A DNA stretch of 23,067 nucleotides, from NCBI GenBank assembly GCA_938092195.1, contig CALKHD010000146.1, forward strand, positions 1-23,067, in the 5' to 3' direction. The notes under the pieces are model-generated. The model saw only the letters and a program-made list of their open reading frames with translations. It did not search any database and was not told the DNA's origin. Positions 7,850 to 15,314 of the stretch are shown here, one piece after another. The position numbers and the translations under genes were made by a program. Origin of the DNA: an uncultured Flavobacteriales bacterium. GTDB taxonomy: Bacteria; Bacteroidota; Bacteroidia; Flavobacteriales_D; Sanyastnellaceae. Every line of letters starts with the position of its first letter. The stretch's first letter is position 1.

Positions 7850-8536
7850 ATGCGACTTCTCCGTTTCCTCCTGCCTCTCTTTATTCTGGCTGGCCCAATT
7901 CAGGCCGCTGCTCAGAAGTATGCCTATGTTGACACTGAGTACATCTTGCAGCATCTGCCAGAGTATGCAGAGGCCCAAAAGGAGCTGAATTCTTTGGCCT
8001 CAGGTTGGTTGGATGAAATCGAAGAGAAGTACGACGCCGCCAACCAACTGGAGGTGGCGTACCGTGCGGAACGCGTGCTGTTGACACCCGAAATGCGGAG
8101 GAAAAGGGAGGATGAAATCTCCGGCAAGCGCTCCGAAGGAACCGACATGCAGAAGGCCAAGTTTGGCGTCGAAGGAGAGTTGTTTCAAAAGCGTCAAGAG
8201 TTGATTCAGCCCATCCAAGAAGAGCTGTTTCAGGTGCTCAAAGATTTGGCCAGTCAACGCCAGTACATGGTGATTTTTGACAAAGCCAAAGACTCCAACA
8301 TGTTGTACACCAACCCCAAGTACGACGTGTCTGACAGGGTCATCAAAGAGTTGGGATACACCCCAGGCGAGACCATTGAAGGAGAAGAGGAGTCGGAAGA
8401 GGAGAAAGGCACATCTCTCCAAGACCGCATGAACGACACATTGGACAAAGGCAAAAACAAAGTAAACGACCGCAAGGATCAAGTCATCAACCGCGCCAAT
8501 TCTGGCATCAAGGGAGGTGGACGTCCCAAGCAATAA
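7850..8536 (+). CDS. Skp/OmpH family periplasmic chaperone-like protein (first copy)
   Basis: 228-residue precursor with a signal peptide (MRLLRFLLPLFILAGPIQAA, cut before QKYAYVD). The motif YAYVDTEYILQHLPEYAEAQKEL is the standard OmpH opening. A long charged coiled-coil region covers about residues 40-140, and the chain returns to the base with QRQYMVIFDKAKDSNMLYTNP. The family binds unfolded outer-membrane proteins in the periplasm and hands them to BamA, encoded just upstream. The frame is open back to 7775, but the ATG at 7850 starts directly with the signal peptide. Unusually, after the fold ends near residue 180 there is a roughly 45-residue tail: first acidic (EGEEESEEEKG), then a Lys/Asp/Asn-rich helix-like stretch ending in Gly/Pro/Lys. 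Periplasmic location and family are firm, the tail is unexplained. Confidence 0.93.
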   Translation: MRLLRFLLPLFILAGPIQAAAQKYAYVDTEYILQHLPEYAEAQKELNSLASGWLDEIEEKYDAANQLEVAYRAERVLLTPEMRRKREDEISGKRSEGTDMQKAKFGVEGELFQKRQELIQPIQEELFQVLKDLASQRQYMVIFDKAKDSNMLYTNPKYDVSDRVIKELGYTPGETIEGEEESEEEKGTSLQDRMNDTLDKGKNKVNDRKDQVINRANSGIKGGGRPKQ

Positions 8537-8575
8537 AGCCAGCACTCATCGCGCTGAACCCATTACGAATTCACC

Positions 8576-9088
8576 ATGAAGCAGATTGTATCCTTTGGCC
8601 TGATGATGGCCGCTCTTCTTTTCTCCGTTCAAACTGAGGCTCAAGTCAAAGAGTCCCGCTTTGGTCACATCGACACGCAGGCACTCTTGGAGTCCATGCC
8701 CGAACGGAACAACATTCAAACCGAGATTGAGTCCGCAGCAGGAGAATACGAGCAGGAGATTTTGCGCATGCAGGGAGACCTGGAAGGCAAAGTGGCCGAG
8801 TATCAGCAGAAAGCCGAATCTTGGCCCGTCGCCATCCGCAGCCAAAAAGAGCAGGAAATCACCCAAGACCAGCAGGGATTGGAGCAGTTTTATGCCACCG
8901 TTCAACAAGAGTTGGGCCTTTTGGAGCAGAGTCTCCTTGAGCCCATGATTGAGCGCGCGCGCAAGGCCATCGAAGAAGTGGGCACTGAAGAGGGGTTCAC
9001 GTACATCTTCGATACCTCCACAGGCTCTACCGTTTACAATGGGGGAGAAGATGTCCTTGACCTGGTGAAGGCCAAGCTTGGCCTCTGA
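8576..9088 (+). CDS. Skp/OmpH family periplasmic chaperone-like protein (second copy)
   Basis: 170-residue precursor with a signal peptide of about 22 residues (MKQIVSFGLMMAALLFSVQT, cleavage after EA). The mature protein opens with RFGHIDTQALLESMPERN, the OmpH signature. A coiled-coil arm follows at about residues 40-120, rich in Gln and Glu, and the chain ends with FTYIFDTSTGSTVYNGGEDVLDLV, the usual C-terminal strand region. This is the common family length, without the tail found in the first copy. Paired ompH genes after bamA are normal in Bacteroidota. The last codons overlap the start of murI by 11 bases, so expression of the two is probably coupled. Confidence 0.93.
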   Translation: MKQIVSFGLMMAALLFSVQTEAQVKESRFGHIDTQALLESMPERNNIQTEIESAAGEYEQEILRMQGDLEGKVAEYQQKAESWPVAIRSQKEQEITQDQQGLEQFYATVQQELGLLEQSLLEPMIERARKAIEEVGTEEGFTYIFDTSTGSTVYNGGEDVLDLVKAKLGL

Positions 9089-9914
9089 GGCACCCATCGG
9101 CATTTTTGACTCGGGCATAGGCGGCCTTACGGTTGCCCATGCCGTGTCCCTTGCGTTGCCCAATGAGCGTCTCCATTACTTTGGAGACACTGCGCACATG
9201 CCCTATGGTGACCGTTCTCCGGAGTTGGTCAAGTCATGGTCTTTGCGCATCGCAGAGCACTTGTTGGATTCGGGCTGCAAAGCCATCATCATCGCCTGCA
9301 ATTCAGCCTCTGCTGCGGCGACATCGGCGGTCGCTTCTGCTGTGGGGCCCAGCGTCCCGGTGATTGATGTGGTGAACCCTGTGGTGTCGGCTGTGGCCAA
9401 GGGCAGCGCGAGGCGAATCGGCGTGATTGGAACGCGGGCCACCATCGGAAGTGGGGTATACGGGCGGGCTTTGAGCATTGCCATGGAACAAGAAGGCTCC
9501 GCAGGCCGGATCGAAGAATGGCCCACGCCTTTGTTGGCCCCTTTGATTGAAGAAGGATGGCACGATCACGCGCTGATGGAGCCGGTGATTCAATCTTACA
9601 TCGATGCGGCTGGCTGGGATTTGGAGGGCCCCGATGCCTTGGAGGCCCTGATTCCGGGATGCACCCATTACCCGCTCGCTTTGTCGGCGTTGGAACGCGT
9701 GTTGGGGAAAGGTGTGGCGTTGATCGATGGCCCGAGCATTGTGGCACAAGAGGTCAAAGCCAGATTGGATGCCGTGAATTTGACGGCTGGACCCTCAGGG
9801 CAAGAGAAAAAACATCGTTTCGCCGTCAGTGATTTGACCGCATCATTCGCGCGGTCTGCAGAGCGCTTTTTTGGCTCCGACATCGACCTTCAGCACGATC
9901 CCCTTTGGGGCTGA
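9078..9914 (+). CDS. murI: Glutamate racemase
   Basis: 278-residue cytosolic enzyme that converts L-glutamate to D-glutamate for peptidoglycan stem peptides. The motif PIGIFDSGIGGLTV (Asp11, Ser12) opens the protein. The two catalytic cysteines are Cys74 in IACNSASAAA and Cys195 in IPGCTHYPLAL, and the GDTAHMPYG loop lies at about residues 36-44. The start must be the TTG at 9078-9080: the frame is closed by TGA at 9066-9068 and there is no ATG or GTG before the conserved motif. This rare start lies inside the last codons of the second ompH gene. The gene ends 7 bases before the convergent carbonic anhydrase gene. A cofactor-independent racemase, role certain. Confidence 0.96.
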   Translation: MASEAPIGIFDSGIGGLTVAHAVSLALPNERLHYFGDTAHMPYGDRSPELVKSWSLRIAEHLLDSGCKAIIIACNSASAAATSAVASAVGPSVPVIDVVNPVVSAVAKGSARRIGVIGTRATIGSGVYGRALSIAMEQEGSAGRIEEWPTPLLAPLIEEGWHDHALMEPVIQSYIDAAGWDLEGPDALEALIPGCTHYPLALSALERVLGKGVALIDGPSIVAQEVKARLDAVNLTAGPSGQEKKHRFAVSDLTASFARSAERFFGSDIDLQHDPLWG

Positions 9915-9920
9915 GGGATC
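9897..9920. repeat. Inverted repeat at the murI / carbonic anhydrase convergence point
   Basis: GATCCC (9897-9902) and GGGATC (9915-9920) can form a 6-base-pair stem with a 12-base loop spanning the murI stop codon. An alternative small hairpin is CCCC-TTT-GGGG. The two convergent genes are only 7 bases apart, so any terminator must overlap their ends, and this is the only visible candidate. The following T-tract is poor, so function as a terminator is uncertain. Confidence 0.25.
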
Positions 9921-9921
9921 T

Positions 9922-10461
9922 TCAACCTTCTTCGAACCAGCCGGCATAGACCCGGTACCTTTCGGCGGTGGCTGCAAGGTGAGTTTTTAGGGAGTCATCG
10001 ACCTCTTTCACCTTGCGAGCAGGAACCCCTGCCCACAGCTCTCCCGGTCCGATTTGAGTGCCTTCCAAGACCACAGCTCCAGCGGCCACAACCGCTCCAC
10101 TGCCCACCACAGCCCGGTCCATCACCACAGCGCCCATCCCAATCAAGGCCCCCGACTCGACCGTGCACCCATGTACAATCGCGTTGTGTCCGATGCTGGC
10201 ACCATCGCCAATGGTCAAGCTGGTCTTTTCCCAAGTCCCGTGGAGCACAGCGCCGTCTTGCACATTGACTTGGTTCCCCAATTGGATGGAGCAAACGTCA
10301 CCACGGACCACTGCCCCAAACCAAATGCTGCAGTCTGCGCCTGTCACCACATCGCCCACCACGGTGCAATTGGGGGCCAGCCAAGTGCGCTCGCCAAAGC
10401 GGGGTTGAGATCCGCGAACAGGCAAAATGACAGGGCCCGAAGGCGTGGAGGAATGATTCAT
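9922..10461 (-). CDS. Gamma-class carbonic anhydrase family protein (left-handed beta-helix)
   Basis: 179-residue hexapeptide-repeat protein of the YrdA/PaaY/gamma-carbonic anhydrase group. Repeats such as VVGDVV, IWFGAVVRGD, LTIGDG, ALIGMGA and VVGSGAVVAAGAVV build the left-handed beta-helix, followed by a C-terminal helix (KTHLAATAERYRVYAGWF). The three metal-binding histidines appear as His74 (AVLHGT), His92 and His97 (IGHNAIVHG). Arg53 and Asp55 of the RGD segment are also kept. This supports a zinc or iron trimer with possible CO2 hydration, but many homologs have weak or no such activity, so the true substrate is open. It is the last gene of the minus-strand run, 42 bases after comM, and converges on murI. 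Confidence 0.88.
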   Translation of the reverse strand: MNHSSTPSGPVILPVRGSQPRFGERTWLAPNCTVVGDVVTGADCSIWFGAVVRGDVCSIQLGNQVNVQDGAVLHGTWEKTSLTIGDGASIGHNAIVHGCTVESGALIGMGAVVMDRAVVGSGAVVAAGAVVLEGTQIGPGELWAGVPARKVKEVDDSLKTHLAATAERYRVYAGWFEEG

Positions 10462-10503
10462 GGGTGAAAATTAAAGGTCCAAGGTGAACGCGCCATGGGG
10501 TGG

Positions 10504-12087
10504 CTACAGCTCATCCAGGCCTTCACATAAATGGGGCTGTCCCCGGTGCAAAGAGATGGCTTCCACCAAGTCGGGAATCTCCACGGATTTCTGTTCTCGA
10601 AGGTCTGCAGATGTTCTGGCCATCCTGAGGATGCGGTGGTGGGCACGCGCACTGAGCTCGAGCCGTATCGAGGCTTGTCTGAGCCATTTTCTTCCCTCTG
10701 AGCAAAGTCGGGTCAGATCGCTGAGGTTTTGGCCGTCAAGGCGGTGGTTGGGCATCCCATTGGGATTGCGCTGTCTCTGGATTTCCCTGGCCTTGTATAC
10801 TCGCCTTTGAAGCCGCTGGGCAAGACGTGTTCTTTGGACGAGCTCTTGGTCCTCTTGTTCGGCATCCAAGGGCACCATCAAATGTGGATCGACGGGTTCA
10901 ATGTCGAGGTGGATGTCCATGCGGTCAAGCAAGGGTTGACTGATCCGCTGCAGGTAGCGCCGACGCGCATGTTGACTGCAAGTGCACAGCCTCCTTCGCT
11001 TGGGATCTGGGCTGTAACGGCCGCAAGGACAGGGATTCATCGCGGCAATGAGCTGAAAGTCGGCCGGGAATATGACCGAAGCCCGAGAACGGCTGAGGGT
11101 CATTTTTTTGGACTCCAACGGCTGCCGCAAAACCTCCAAAACGGGACGGGACATCTCGGCCAATTCATCCAAAAAAAGAACGCCGGCGTGGGCCAGGCTG
11201 ATTTCTCCTGGTTTAGGGTCAGCACCGCCACCCACCAATGCTACGCTGGAAATGGTGTGATGCGGGCTTCGAAAAGGCCTTTCCAGAATGATGTTGGAAT
11301 GGTCCATGGCGTGCTGCGGGCGCAATGAGTGGATGCGGCTCACTTCAATGGCTTCCCGGAGGCTCATGGGAGGCAGCAACCCAACCACGGCTTGTGCGAG
11401 CAAGGTCTTCCCCACCCCAGGTGGACCCACCATACACACGTTGTGTCCCCCGGCTGCAGCCAGAGACATGGCCTCAATGGCGCGCTCCTGGCCTCTGATT
11501 TGAACCAATGGGGCCAAGGAGGTTTGAGCCTTCTCCTGGATCAAGGCGTCCAGGTCACATGTGGCTGTGTTCAACGGCCGCTTTCCTTCTAAGTGGTCCA
11601 GGACTTCTCGCAAATGAGCGGCGGCGTAAACCTTCACTTCGCCAAGCATGGCCGCTTCTGTGGCTGACTCTTTCGGGAAAATGACCGCTTGGATCTCGGA
11701 AGGTTTTGCCGCTTGAGCCAATGCAAGTGCACCTCGGATGGACCTCAATTGGCCATCCAGCGCCAATTCACCCATGGGAAGAAGGTTGGAAAGCCAAGAA
11801 GGGTCGATTTGTCCCGACGCGGCCAAGATGCCCAAGGCCAATGGCAAGTCATAAGCGGCCCCTTCTTTGCGCAGCCCTGCCGGTGCAAGGTTGATGGTGA
11901 TCCCTTGACCTGGCCAGCGGTAACCCAGGTGCTCTATGGCGCTTTTGATGCGCTGTTGGCTTTCGCGAATGGCGCTGTCTGGAAGGCCCACCATCAGAAA
12001 GTGGATGCCTCGGTCCACCCGAACTTCCACAGTGACAGGCACAGCATCAACCCCCCGCAGAGCGGCAGCATGCAGTCTAACCAGCAT
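10504..12087 (-). CDS. comM: YifB/ComM family AAA+ ATPase (Mg-chelatase-like)
   Basis: 527-residue cytosolic protein. An N-terminal Lon-protease/S5-like fold covers about residues 1-175 (HFLMVGLPDSAIRES, INLAPAGLRKEGAAYDLPLA). The Mg-chelatase-type AAA+ domain follows, with Walker A GPPGVGKT at 221-228 and Walker B VLFLDEL at 303-309. The FRSPHHTIS segment and cysteines at 353, 355, 368 and 370 (CPCG...CTC) are typical of the family. The C-terminal helical domain spans about 430-520. Members are hexameric helicases that promote branch migration during integration of transformed DNA in naturally competent bacteria. The gene is widespread outside known competent species, so competence here is only a possibility. 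It starts 9 bases after the gmhA stop. Confidence 0.93.
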   Translation of the reverse strand: MLVRLHAAALRGVDAVPVTVEVRVDRGIHFLMVGLPDSAIRESQQRIKSAIEHLGYRWPGQGITINLAPAGLRKEGAAYDLPLALGILAASGQIDPSWLSNLLPMGELALDGQLRSIRGALALAQAAKPSEIQAVIFPKESATEAAMLGEVKVYAAAHLREVLDHLEGKRPLNTATCDLDALIQEKAQTSLAPLVQIRGQERAIEAMSLAAAGGHNVCMVGPPGVGKTLLAQAVVGLLPPMSLREAIEVSRIHSLRPQHAMDHSNIILERPFRSPHHTISSVALVGGGADPKPGEISLAHAGVLFLDELAEMSRPVLEVLRQPLESKKMTLSRSRASVIFPADFQLIAAMNPCPCGRYSPDPKRRRLCTCSQHARRRYLQRISQPLLDRMDIHLDIEPVDPHLMVPLDAEQEDQELVQRTRLAQRLQRRVYKAREIQRQRNPNGMPNHRLDGQNLSDLTRLCSEGRKWLRQASIRLELSARAHHRILRMARTSADLREQKSVEIPDLVEAISLHRGQPHLCEGLDEL

Positions 12088-12096
12088 GAAAGGCCT

Positions 12097-12675
12097 TTAG
12101 GCGCAGTTGGCCTCGATGTGGTCAATGAAGGCGTGGATGCACTTGATATGCACCTCTTGAATGCGGTCTGCGTAGCCATTCCATGGCACGCGAACTTCTG
12201 CATCGCACAGGGCGGCCAATGCGCCGCCATCTTTTCCGGTCAGTCCAACCACGGTCATGCCGGCTTCTTTGGCCGCCTTGGCGGCGCGAATCACGTTGGG
12301 CGATTGGCCTGATGTGGAAATGGCCAACAGGGCATCTCCAGGTTGCCCCATCGCTTCAATGAACCGGGAAAACACTTGGTCATAGCCATGGTCGTTGCCC
12401 ACACAGCTGATGTGAGAGGGGTCAGAAATGGAAATGGCTGGAAGGGCCTTGCGGTCGTCCCGGTAACGGCCCGTCAACTCTTCAGCAAAATGCATGGCAT
12501 CGCACATAGAACCACCATTGCCGCAAGAGATGATCTTGCCACCCCCCGAGATGGCCTCGGTGAGGGCGAGAGCAGCTGAGGAAACCGCCGCTATGTGAGC
12601 CGGATTTTCGAGGAAAGCCGAGAGCACGTCCCGGGCCTCTTCAAAGTGCTTTCTGATGCGTTGAGCGTTGTCCAT
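12097..12675 (-). CDS. gmhA: Sedoheptulose 7-phosphate isomerase
   Basis: 192-residue SIS-domain enzyme that turns sedoheptulose 7-phosphate into D-glycero-D-manno-heptose 7-phosphate, the first step to the ADP- or GDP-heptose of surface glycans. It matches E. coli GmhA in length and in long motifs (as I recall that protein): CGNGGS-CDAMHFAEELTGR, HISCVGND, LLAISTSG, LTGKDGG, GYADRIQEVHIK. The four metal ligands of the zinc-dependent enzyme are all present as His62, Glu66, Gln173 and His181. One His of the E. coli motif (GNGGSH) is Met here. No other heptose gene lies nearby. It precedes comM by 9 bases; the 94 bases upstream of its ATG, between it and dsbD, show no clear promoter or hairpin. 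Confidence 0.93.
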   Translation of the reverse strand: MDNAQRIRKHFEEARDVLSAFLENPAHIAAVSSAALALTEAISGGGKIISCGNGGSMCDAMHFAEELTGRYRDDRKALPAISISDPSHISCVGNDHGYDQVFSRFIEAMGQPGDALLAISTSGQSPNVIRAAKAAKEAGMTVVGLTGKDGGALAALCDAEVRVPWNGYADRIQEVHIKCIHAFIDHIEANCA

Positions 12676-12769
12676 GTGGGCAAGGTGGTCCGTGCAAGCT
12701 AAGGTTTGACAGGGGATGTGCAGTCGTGTTCGTTGGGTTCACTGCCGCATTTCGAACGTACCCCGGGGA

Positions 12770-15205
12770 TCACTTGCGCTTTTCGAATTCCTGCAGTCCC
12801 TCCTTCAAGAAGGCCACAAACTTGTCGACATCAGGGTCATAGCCCACGCCTTCTCCAAGAGCCTCACCGTCGTGATCGAGCATGACATAGAAGGGCTGTG
12901 CATTGGTGCCAAAGCGTGATGCCTGCAAGTAGGTCCACTTGTTTCCGACGGTGCGCACTCGGAAGTCCTTCCCGCCAAATTGCTCCACGCGCTGCTCGCT
13001 TTCTGGAAGGGCTTTGCGCTCATCGACATACAGGGAGATCAATACAGTTTCTTCGGTGAGGTAGCGCACCACTTCGGGGTTGGGCCAGACCTGCTCCTCC
13101 ATTTTGCGGCAGTTCACGCAGGCCCATCCTGTAAAGTCCAGAATCACCGGCTTCCCCTCTGCTTTCGCAGCGGCCAGCCCTTCATCGTAGTCCCTAAACC
13201 GGGCTTCAACGTGACCTGAAGCCGAATGGTCCCCATCAGCGGACCCACCAATTCCTCCAGCACTTTCGGCATAGAACATGGGAGGAGGGAACCCAGAAAT
13301 GAGATTCAGGGGTGCGCCCCACATTCCGGGAAGCATGTAGATGGCCAAGGCCAAGAACACGGTGCCCAGTCCCCATCGGCCCACACTCATTCGTTCGAGC
13401 TTGGAGTCGTGCGGAAAGCGAAGGCCACCATAGAGGTACACGGCAATGCACAGGGCCACCGCGATCCAGATGGCGATGAAGAGTTCACGCTTCAGCAAAC
13501 CCAATTGCAGCACCAGGTCGGCATTGGACAAGAACTTGAACGCGAATCCAATTTCAAGCAGGCCCAGGACCACCTTGACACTGGTCAACCATCCACCACT
13601 TTGTGGCAGGGAATTCAACCATCCGGGGAAGGCACTGAACAGGGTGAATGGAATGGCCAAGGCCAAGGAGAAGCCAAACATGACGGCGATGGGGCCGCCG
13701 TAATTGCCCGTGGCCGCTCCGGCCAAAGCACTTCCCACGAGAGGGCCTGTGCAGCTGAAGCTCACAATGGCCAATGTGGCGGCCATGAAGAAAATGCCAA
13801 TCAACCCTCCACGGTCGGCTTGGGCATCCATTTTGTTGGCCCAGCTGGTGGGCAGTTGAATTTCAAATGCCCCGAGAAAACTGACGCCAAAGACCACCAG
13901 AAGCAAAAACAAGCCGATGTTGAAGTAGGGATCGGTCGAAATCAGATTCAAGACGTCCACCCCGAAAACAGCGGTCAGCACCAGCCCAAGACCAGTGTAA
14001 ATAAAGATGATGCTGGCGCCGTAAATCAAGGCGTTTCGAATGCCCTCAGCTCGCGTCTTGGATTGCTTCGTGAAGAAGCTGACCGTCATGGGGATCAAGG
14101 GGAACACGCACGGCGTAAACAATGCGGCAAAGCCCAAACCCATGCCGAGTAAGAAGAGCACCAACAGTCCGTCGTCGCCCGACTCATCGCCTTCGGGGGT
14201 GCTGGCTTCGTCCCCATCGGCGCAGAGTTCCGGCTGGCTCGAGTTGGGAGACGCGTCGGTCAAATTCACTTCAAATTCCACATCGGGAGGAAAGATGCAT
14301 TTGCTGTCATCACAGGCCATGTAGGTCAGGATTCCGGCCACAGACTCCGGCTTGTCTCCGGCCCAGCTGAAATCAAGGGCCCACCTGGCTTGGCCTGCGA
14401 AACTCTTGACTTCTTTGTCGAAGTTGGGGTCGAAATGCACTTCAGGGGTGCATTCCGATGCCAGAGCAGGAGCATCAATGCCCTCCGAGGTCAACACAAT
14501 TCCAGTGGGAATGGGGCCGTCCAAGGGGTCGTTGTCTTGGCTGTATACATGCCACCCCTCTTCAATGTCTGCCGTGAAGACCAGGGTCATGCCTTGGCCT
14601 TCACCGGCGTACAAAGCGATGTCCCATTGCACGGGGTCGTAGATGCCCATGGGGGCGTCTTCGTCTTGGCTTGAGAAGTCTGTTTGTTGCCCACTGGACC
14701 CGCCACAATAATCCGGCTTTGCGCTTTCGGGTTTGAGGTCAGCCAAGGCCAATTCAAAGTCCACGTCTTCCGGGGGAAGACACTTGCTCTCATCGCACAC
14801 CATGAAAGTCACATAGCCCTTCACTGTGGACGGAATGGCCCCTGGGAACGAGAGGGTGTGCACCCAATGGACGTCTTTCTCGAAGTAGAGAAGGTCCATC
14901 ATGAAGTTGGGGTCGTATTCCAAGTGTGGCTCGCACTCAGCGGCGACAGAGTCAGCGGTGGTCACCCCTTCCGTTTCAATGGTGAACGAAGTTGGAATGG
15001 GTCCATCGAACGGATCCAGCAATTGGCTGTAAACATGCCAACCTTCTTCGACGGAGGCATGGAAGTCCAAATCGACAGTGCCGTCGCCATTGTCGTACAT
15101 CGAGAAATCCCATTCGACGGGGTCGTGGATTTGTGCAGACAGAGGCGCTTGAAGGCAAGCCGCCATGACGAGGACGAACCAGGGGAGGAGATGCAGGGGC
15201 TTCAC
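12770..15205 (-). CDS. dsbD: Thiol:disulfide interchange protein DsbD-like with duplicated N-terminal domain
   Basis: About 811 residues from the GTG at 15203-15205. Order of parts: signal peptide 1-25 (hydrophobic LLPWFVLVMAACLQ, cleavage after LSA); first DsbD-N domain about 26-154 with Cys137/Cys142 (CDESKC); acidic linker; second DsbD-N domain about 188-315 with Cys298/Cys303 (CDDSKC); transmembrane part about 346-631 with redox Cys366 (FTPCVFPLIP) and Cys485 (SFSCTGPLVG); C-terminal thioredoxin domain about 666-811 with Cys696/Cys699 (GWACVNCRKME). It carries electrons from cytosolic thioredoxin across the inner membrane to periplasmic partners. No ATG precedes the signal peptide, and a TTG at 15307 would add a non-signal-like leader, so a GTG start (15205, or 15211) is best. 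The second N-domain is unusual: most homologs have one. Confidence 0.92.
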   Translation of the reverse strand: MKPLHLLPWFVLVMAACLQAPLSAQIHDPVEWDFSMYDNGDGTVDLDFHASVEEGWHVYSQLLDPFDGPIPTSFTIETEGVTTADSVAAECEPHLEYDPNFMMDLLYFEKDVHWVHTLSFPGAIPSTVKGYVTFMVCDESKCLPPEDVDFELALADLKPESAKPDYCGGSSGQQTDFSSQDEDAPMGIYDPVQWDIALYAGEGQGMTLVFTADIEEGWHVYSQDNDPLDGPIPTGIVLTSEGIDAPALASECTPEVHFDPNFDKEVKSFAGQARWALDFSWAGDKPESVAGILTYMACDDSKCIFPPDVEFEVNLTDASPNSSQPELCADGDEASTPEGDESGDDGLLVLFLLGMGLGFAALFTPCVFPLIPMTVSFFTKQSKTRAEGIRNALIYGASIIFIYTGLGLVLTAVFGVDVLNLISTDPYFNIGLFLLLVVFGVSFLGAFEIQLPTSWANKMDAQADRGGLIGIFFMAATLAIVSFSCTGPLVGSALAGAATGNYGGPIAVMFGFSLALAIPFTLFSAFPGWLNSLPQSGGWLTSVKVVLGLLEIGFAFKFLSNADLVLQLGLLKRELFIAIWIAVALCIAVYLYGGLRFPHDSKLERMSVGRWGLGTVFLALAIYMLPGMWGAPLNLISGFPPPMFYAESAGGIGGSADGDHSASGHVEARFRDYDEGLAAAKAEGKPVILDFTGWACVNCRKMEEQVWPNPEVVRYLTEETVLISLYVDERKALPESEQRVEQFGGKDFRVRTVGNKWTYLQASRFGTNAQPFYVMLDHDGEALGEGVGYDPDVDKFVAFLKEGLQEFEKRK

Positions 15206-15314
15206 GGACACGGTGCTTTGCGGGCGCGAAAGATAATGCGACAAGCCGCGTCCCGTCCGGTGAACCGGGCCAATGCTTGCCAATCCATCAAAGAATGACC
15301 CTGGCAACAGGGAT

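Noticed and set aside
15228..15235. TATCTTTC on the minus strand before dsbD as a -7 promoter box
   Set aside because: The position would suit a GTG start at 15205, but no TTG lies 16-19 bases upstream and the last base of the box does not match. It is mentioned in the transporter entry but not called.
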